6,592 nt of DNA from Candidatus Aenigmatarchaeota archaeon (lineage in GTDB: Archaea > Aenigmatarchaeota > Aenigmatarchaeia > QMZS01), in assembly GCA_003663295.1 (NCBI GenBank), contig QMZS01000050.1:1-6592 (forward strand). Reading direction: 5' to 3'. The notes beneath the pieces are model-generated. The model was not told the DNA's origin. It saw only the letters and a list, made by a program, of their open reading frames with translations, and did not search any database. A program made the translations under genes and the position numbers. The stretch's first letter is position 1, and every line of letters begins with the position of its first letter. This document shows positions 4,701 through 6,592 of this stretch, in pieces.

Positions 4701-6278
4701 CACCAATGTAGAGATTATTGTCCTGATTGTTATTCTGAAATTGGTTTTAAGGTTCCATGGTACAAGACTGTAACCATAAACAATACTGGAACTTATACTG
4801 CTTACAATATATCGGTTAATGCAACTATTCCAATTTCTGTAGTTTCAATTAATGATATTGAGCTTTTAGACCCAGACAATGAGTATCATGATTTCTACGC
4901 AAACATATCAGCAGGATTTATAAATTGGACAGTTGAAGAAATACAACCAGCAGAAACTCAAGTATGGACCATAAACTTCTATACCACACCACCAACCATT
5001 AGTGAATCAAATCAAACTGTTGGCACATCATTTACTAAATGGCAAAATATTAGTGGTGCGGTTGATTTAAATTATGAAAAAGTTTGGGACTACACTTATT
5101 TGGAGGACCCATCGATTTTTATTAGGTTTTACGATAATACGAGTGGAGATATGACAGAAGTTACATCCAATTCTGAATGGGGACCACCTGTAACAAGAGA
5201 TTTAAACAATAATGGATTTGATGATTACGCACAATGGATAGTCCCAATAATTGGTGCTGGTCAAACCAAACAAATTGTGATAACTAGCACGGTTGCTGAA
5301 GCAAGTTGTGAAGTTATAAATAAGACAATTTTAAATTATCCAGTTCCAGCTGGTGAAAATGTTCAATGGAGATGGACTATACTATGTTATAACCAACTTG
5401 GTTTGGGTGTAAATTATAAAAAAGATTTAAGAATACCTTTAGAGTCAACCCAGATTTATTTAGATGATATTCCAATAGAGCCAGGTTTTTTAATCGTTCC
5501 CCCTTATGGACCTTATGTCGAAATAACTGGTAGTTTAGGACCTTATGAAAATGAAACCCATATTTTGGAATTTATAACCCCCGGAGTAACTGTGGATGTT
5601 TCACCACCCCTATTTCCAAACAGAATGTGGGTTGGGCAAATGGCAAATTTAATTTTGGATATAACTGTTAAAAACTGGGCGACTCAAAACATTTCAAAAG
5701 TTATAAAAAAGATAAACATAGGATACGGAGAAAACGTTACTGTTTATCTAGAAGGTTATGAAGTAGATAGAGTTGATTTGGTTAAAGGATACTATGAATT
5801 GAACATCACAAACCTTACTGCTGGAGAGGCAAGAAGCTATCAAATAATTTTCAAATCGCCAACCGCAGAAGCAATAGCTGGAAAATACTCTGGAAGAAGA
5901 ATAATAAACGGAACTCAATACTTAATGTACCCAATTTATGTGAAATCCGTAGCCGCATTTCCTTTAACTAACCTTTCCATGAGGTTAGAAGTAAGCGACC
6001 CATTCAAGTGCTACGATTTAAAATTCTGTTGGCTAACGGATAAAGATACTTATCTAAACCCACCTAAAGGAGAAGAATTGGATTTAGATTGCGAGGATTC
6101 AAAAACAGCTATTTTAGACATAGGTGAATTGTCAGTAGGTGGGGAAAAGTACATAACATGTTTTTTGAGAGAGAAAGAAAGACCAGCACCAGTTTTGCCA
6201 GACATTTACAATTTCTTCGATTGGCTAATAAATGCAATCAAGAACTTCATAAACTGGTTAATAGGGTTGTTTGGATGA
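1722..6278 (+). CDS. Giant modular secreted surface protein: tandem DUF2341, NosD-like beta-helix, beta-sandwich domains
   Basis: This 1518-residue protein starts with a Sec signal peptide (K2, hydrophobic 4-17, likely cleavage after ASA at 20-22). Order of parts: DUF2341 plus jelly-roll-like region (26-312); Ig-like spacer (about 313-406); second DUF2341 plus lectin-like region (410-709); right-handed beta-helix (713-966); a Cys-rich linker with C985, C996, C1000 and C1003; beta-sandwich domains (1010-1487); and a C-terminal amphipathic helix (1494-1517). Many N-X-S/T sequons and paired cysteines fit an extracytoplasmic glycoprotein. DUF2341 and beta-helix modules in archaeal envelope proteins are generally linked to carbohydrate or surface binding, so an adhesin-like role is inferred; no catalytic residues can be identified. 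There is no PGF-CTERM-type sorting signal or normal C-terminal membrane span. The stop codon overlaps the next start (ATGA). The start is fixed by the signal peptide. Asn/Tyr codon choice changes abruptly near 5590. Confidence 0.9.
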   Translation: MKIWIFLIIFIFFLFLIPKASAEQTWWNSSWLYRKPINITEQSGNTLIEYPFLITINTASLISQGKMNSDCSDIRFTDENDNEIPYWIESGCNSENTIIWIKVPSIPANSNTTIYVYYGNPNAISESNWRNIFEDLTGTWSWNGTHFVSTYAEEHRLKLFNLSNFEISFNWSYLGCSDIQCIFAHFWKDSDGVWGGSNYVSYSVAIEGDWSLWKDSFATRIGGFAGGYPCGTKNELFKLREYGSYHVQYGSSKCSNGCTLTDSTYNGVWGWFVLRFYAVLGNVIKVSVKDIRLKVLDSNGNDVSPTYIIGNEETTPIPQIRIYSPLNQTHIYFGENFIQFKFKVFDFDDETIHIKTWHDSNLIYDNDSYINNTLITLSLIKTHGTHYVKVWANDSSGNEVTETVYYSNENFSDWRYRRPIIITEQSGNNLTNYQIAINISYDSDMNSNFSDLRFTWYNKTYGNEIKIPYYIENKVDESWAYVWIKVPSIPANSNTTIYVYYGNPNAISESNSKEVFDIWDNFSVDTIGSDWISIGSGSWVIEDGILKGGTFKNTRQKIKYIKKTFSTTSGYYFESRFQHSNYTSLNDVLYATFYSPDNISNYLVYYHWKNADPSYLGRGGNPVINCGEGSNLNGQTWYRFKVYTWGTNYKIEVYDDNWNLLCSSQDSSQTHSTGTLYFGFGGYGTDPWFDYIIVRKYTYPEPTYSIEGEEIIILSCHELNNSNVNYYLFQDITTSITQGNCINITAENITLDCQGHWINRTGSFSISPRGIMSYNNSVTITNCKLSNWGIGIGLGTAGISITENTIRNSSVYNSYIGIYATYTSTSTIENVTVKNNTYGIYPYSNTENITLKDSRIESNDYGLFVYWFDWGEIPNIIVYNNIFNNSENFYIYQIAGTSYFNVTKQPGTNIWNSSLGYIGGNYWAKPDGTGYSESWNCKDFDFDGFCDSPYQVISGYYDYLPIAKAVGFNYYRIIKGESAYIPKKCRDWGISGIHQCRDYCPDCYSEIGFKVPWYKTVTINNTGTYTAYNISVNATIPISVVSINDIELLDPDNEYHDFYANISAGFINWTVEEIQPAETQVWTINFYTTPPTISESNQTVGTSFTKWQNISGAVDLNYEKVWDYTYLEDPSIFIRFYDNTSGDMTEVTSNSEWGPPVTRDLNNNGFDDYAQWIVPIIGAGQTKQIVITSTVAEASCEVINKTILNYPVPAGENVQWRWTILCYNQLGLGVNYKKDLRIPLESTQIYLDDIPIEPGFLIVPPYGPYVEITGSLGPYENETHILEFITPGVTVDVSPPLFPNRMWVGQMANLILDITVKNWATQNISKVIKKINIGYGENVTVYLEGYEVDRVDLVKGYYELNITNLTAGEARSYQIIFKSPTAEAIAGKYSGRRIINGTQYLMYPIYVKSVAAFPLTNLSMRLEVSDPFKCYDLKFCWLTDKDTYLNPPKGEELDLDCEDSKTAILDIGELSVGGEKYITCFLREKERPAPVLPDIYNFFDWLINAIKNFINWLIGLFG
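1737..1768 (+). other. Cluster of T runs (T5, T5, T8, T5) in the signal-peptide codons
   Basis: Four T runs lie within the first 47 bases of the giant gene: 1737-1741, 1747-1751, 1755-1762 (eight T) and 1764-1768. They encode the Phe/Ile/Leu core of the signal peptide, which partly explains them. Runs like this can slip during replication or cause early archaeal transcription termination. Confidence 0.5.
1797..2657 (+). other. Domain: DUF2341 copy 1 with jelly-roll-like extension (residues 26-312)
   Basis: The module opens with WWNSSWLYRKPINIT, the usual Trp/Tyr-Arg entry of DUF2341. It continues through IRFTDENDNEIPYWIE to WIKVPSIPANSNTTIYVYYG and the NPNAISESN end typical of this family. 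The following 180 residues (about 131-312) are rich in aromatic, Gly and Cys residues (C176/C181, C230, C254/C258) and end in YIIGNEE. This fits a concanavalin-like or jelly-roll fold, the common partner of DUF2341. The fold assignment for the extension is inference. Ligand binding, perhaps to sugars, is possible but not shown. Confidence 0.7.
2017..2106 (+). repeat. 90-bp perfect direct repeat, copy 1
   Basis: This block is identical at every base to 3166-3255, 1149 bp downstream. The distance is exactly 383 codons, so both copies are in the same frame. It encodes residues 99-128, including WIKVPSIPANSNTTIYVYYG and NPNAISESN. Flanking DUF2341 sequence is clearly diverged. Deletion between the copies would remove one module without breaking the frame. 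Confidence 0.97.
2949..3848 (+). other. Domain: DUF2341 copy 2 with lectin-like extension (residues 410-709)
   Basis: The second module starts NFSDWRYRRPIIITEQSGN, paralogous to the first copy (both contain TEQSGN), and reaches the shared WIKVPSIPANSNTTIYVYYG block. The extension (512-709) differs completely from that of copy 1. It has DIWDNFSVDTIGSDW at its start and GTLYFGFGGYGTDPWFDYI then RKYTYPEPTYSIEGEE at its end, a classic ConA/LamG-like organisation for DUF2341 proteins. Two modules with a common entry domain but different binding-type extensions suggest two different ligand specificities; that is inference. Confidence 0.75.
3166..3255 (+). repeat. 90-bp perfect direct repeat, copy 2
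   Basis: This copy is identical to 2017-2106 over all 90 bases, including synonymous positions. It encodes residues 482-511 of the giant surface protein. Identity ends sharply: the next base is C here and G in copy 1, and the two extensions then show no obvious similarity. Confidence 0.97.
3858..4619 (+). other. Domain: NosD-like right-handed beta-helix with Ca-type loop (residues 713-966)
   Basis: The region begins with a signature common in archaeal beta-helix proteins: a short strand, then GNCINITAENITLDCQGHWI. Successive turns carry N-rich ladders (SVTITNCKLSNWGIGI, SITENTIRNSSVYNSYIGI, TIENVTVKNNTYGIYPY, ITLKDSRIESNDYGL). It closes with GGNYWAKPDGTGYSESW, a DxDxDGxxD loop (D939, D941, D943, G944, D947) and SPYQVISGYYDYLPIA, the normal end of NosD-type helices. 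The acidic loop probably binds calcium, by analogy with EF-hand-like loops. The helix may act as a rigid stalk or bind glycans. Confidence 0.8.
4749..6275 (+). other. Domains: C-terminal beta-sandwich region and amphipathic terminal helix (residues 1010-1518)
   Basis: About 480 residues look like consecutive beta-sandwich domains of CARDB/DUF11 character: VTINNTGTYTAYNISVNATI near 1017, LILDITVKNWATQNIS near 1310, and YELNITNLTAGEARSYQIIF near 1358. A second possible metal loop, DLNNNGFDD, lies at 1160-1168. The last of these domains has four cysteines (C1430, C1436, C1457, C1480). The chain ends with a helix (1494-1517) whose polar residues N1497, D1500, N1504, K1507/N1508, N1511 recur every three to four positions between Phe, Trp, Leu and Ile. 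That suits lying in a membrane surface more than crossing it. Domain names here are tentative. Confidence 0.5.
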
Positions 6279-6592
6279 AGTATTTTGCAATAGGATTGGC
6301 TATTTTTATTGCTTATTGCTTTGTAGTGAATTTTTTTAACCAAGCCTATTTTGGATTTATCATAAAATATTTTTTACCCATCAACAACACTTATAATTCT
6401 ACATCTAATAATTTAACTTTTTTGGTAGAAATAACCCCTTCAGAATCGATAATAATAACGGTTAAAAGGGCTAGAATGTTTTGCTTAAATTATGAAAAAA
6501 TAGAAATTTTAAACCAGAAAATTTTAATTCCAACTTTTAGCTTAACTCTACCAGCTTCTAAAGGTTTTTGTCTATTGCCTACTTACTTTTAC
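6275..6592 (+). CDS. N-terminal part of a signal-anchored surface protein, function unknown (3'-truncated by window edge)
   Basis: ATG 6275 overlaps the giant gene's TGA in an ATGA arrangement, and the frame stays open for 106 codons to the window edge. In such AT-rich DNA that is good evidence for a gene. Residues 3-21 (YFAIGLAIFIAYCFVVNFF) form a signal anchor or uncleaved signal peptide. Next come three sequons close together (N37-N-T, N41-S-T, N46-L-T), then a beta-rich stretch (LTFLVEITPSESIIITVKRA) with cysteines C71 and C98. It is most likely extracytoplasmic. The overlapping start/stop suggests translational coupling, so it may be a partner or anchor of the giant surface protein. I do not recognise the family; the C-terminal part is missing. 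Confidence 0.65.
   Translation, partial: MKYFAIGLAIFIAYCFVVNFFNQAYFGFIIKYFLPINNTYNSTSNNLTFLVEITPSESIIITVKRARMFCLNYEKIEILNQKILIPTFSLTLPASKGFCLLPTYFY

Overview
The window looks like chromosomal DNA from an AT-rich archaeon. The evidence is leaderless-style promoters with TTTATATT boxes about 27 bp before start codons, oligo-T termination signals instead of hairpins, almost no Shine-Dalgarno sequences, and a large Sec-exported surface protein rich in N-X-S/T sequons. That protein is built from DUF2341 and NosD-type beta-helix modules of the kind common in archaeal cell-envelope proteins. A DPANN or euryarchaeal source is plausible, but the sequence alone does not settle the lineage. No tRNA, rRNA, CRISPR array or insertion sequence is visible.

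Layout: (1) 1-252 (+), the C-terminal end of a gene that begins outside the window, probably exported. It runs into an oligo-T tract and converges on (2) 268-747 (-), a small M50-like membrane metalloprotease. A compact 34-bp divergent promoter separates this from (3) 782-1546 (+), a CPBP/Abi-type intramembrane protease. Nine bp later comes (4) 1556-1690 (+), a 44-residue membrane peptide with a strongly basic tail ending Ser-Cys-Cys-Gly, which is easily missed by annotation. Next is (5) 1722-6278 (+), a 1518-residue secreted surface protein. It has a signal peptide, two DUF2341/lectin-like modules around an Ig-like spacer, a right-handed beta-helix, several beta-sandwich domains, and an amphipathic C-terminal helix. 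Its stop codon overlaps (6) 6275-6592 (+), a membrane-anchored or secreted protein that is still open at the window edge.

The two proteases are transcribed back to back from a nearly perfectly symmetric promoter. The symmetry itself fixes both start codons and implies co-regulation. The surface protein and gene 6 look translationally coupled and probably form one cell-surface unit. The giant protein shows two signs of mosaic evolution: a 90-bp block that is identical in its two DUF2341 copies, and an abrupt change in Asn/Tyr codon choice near position 5590. I found no complete, obviously new multi-gene system. The best leads are the mirror-symmetric protease promoter, the tiny cationic Cys-Cys peptide behind a CPBP protease, and the mosaic adhesin.
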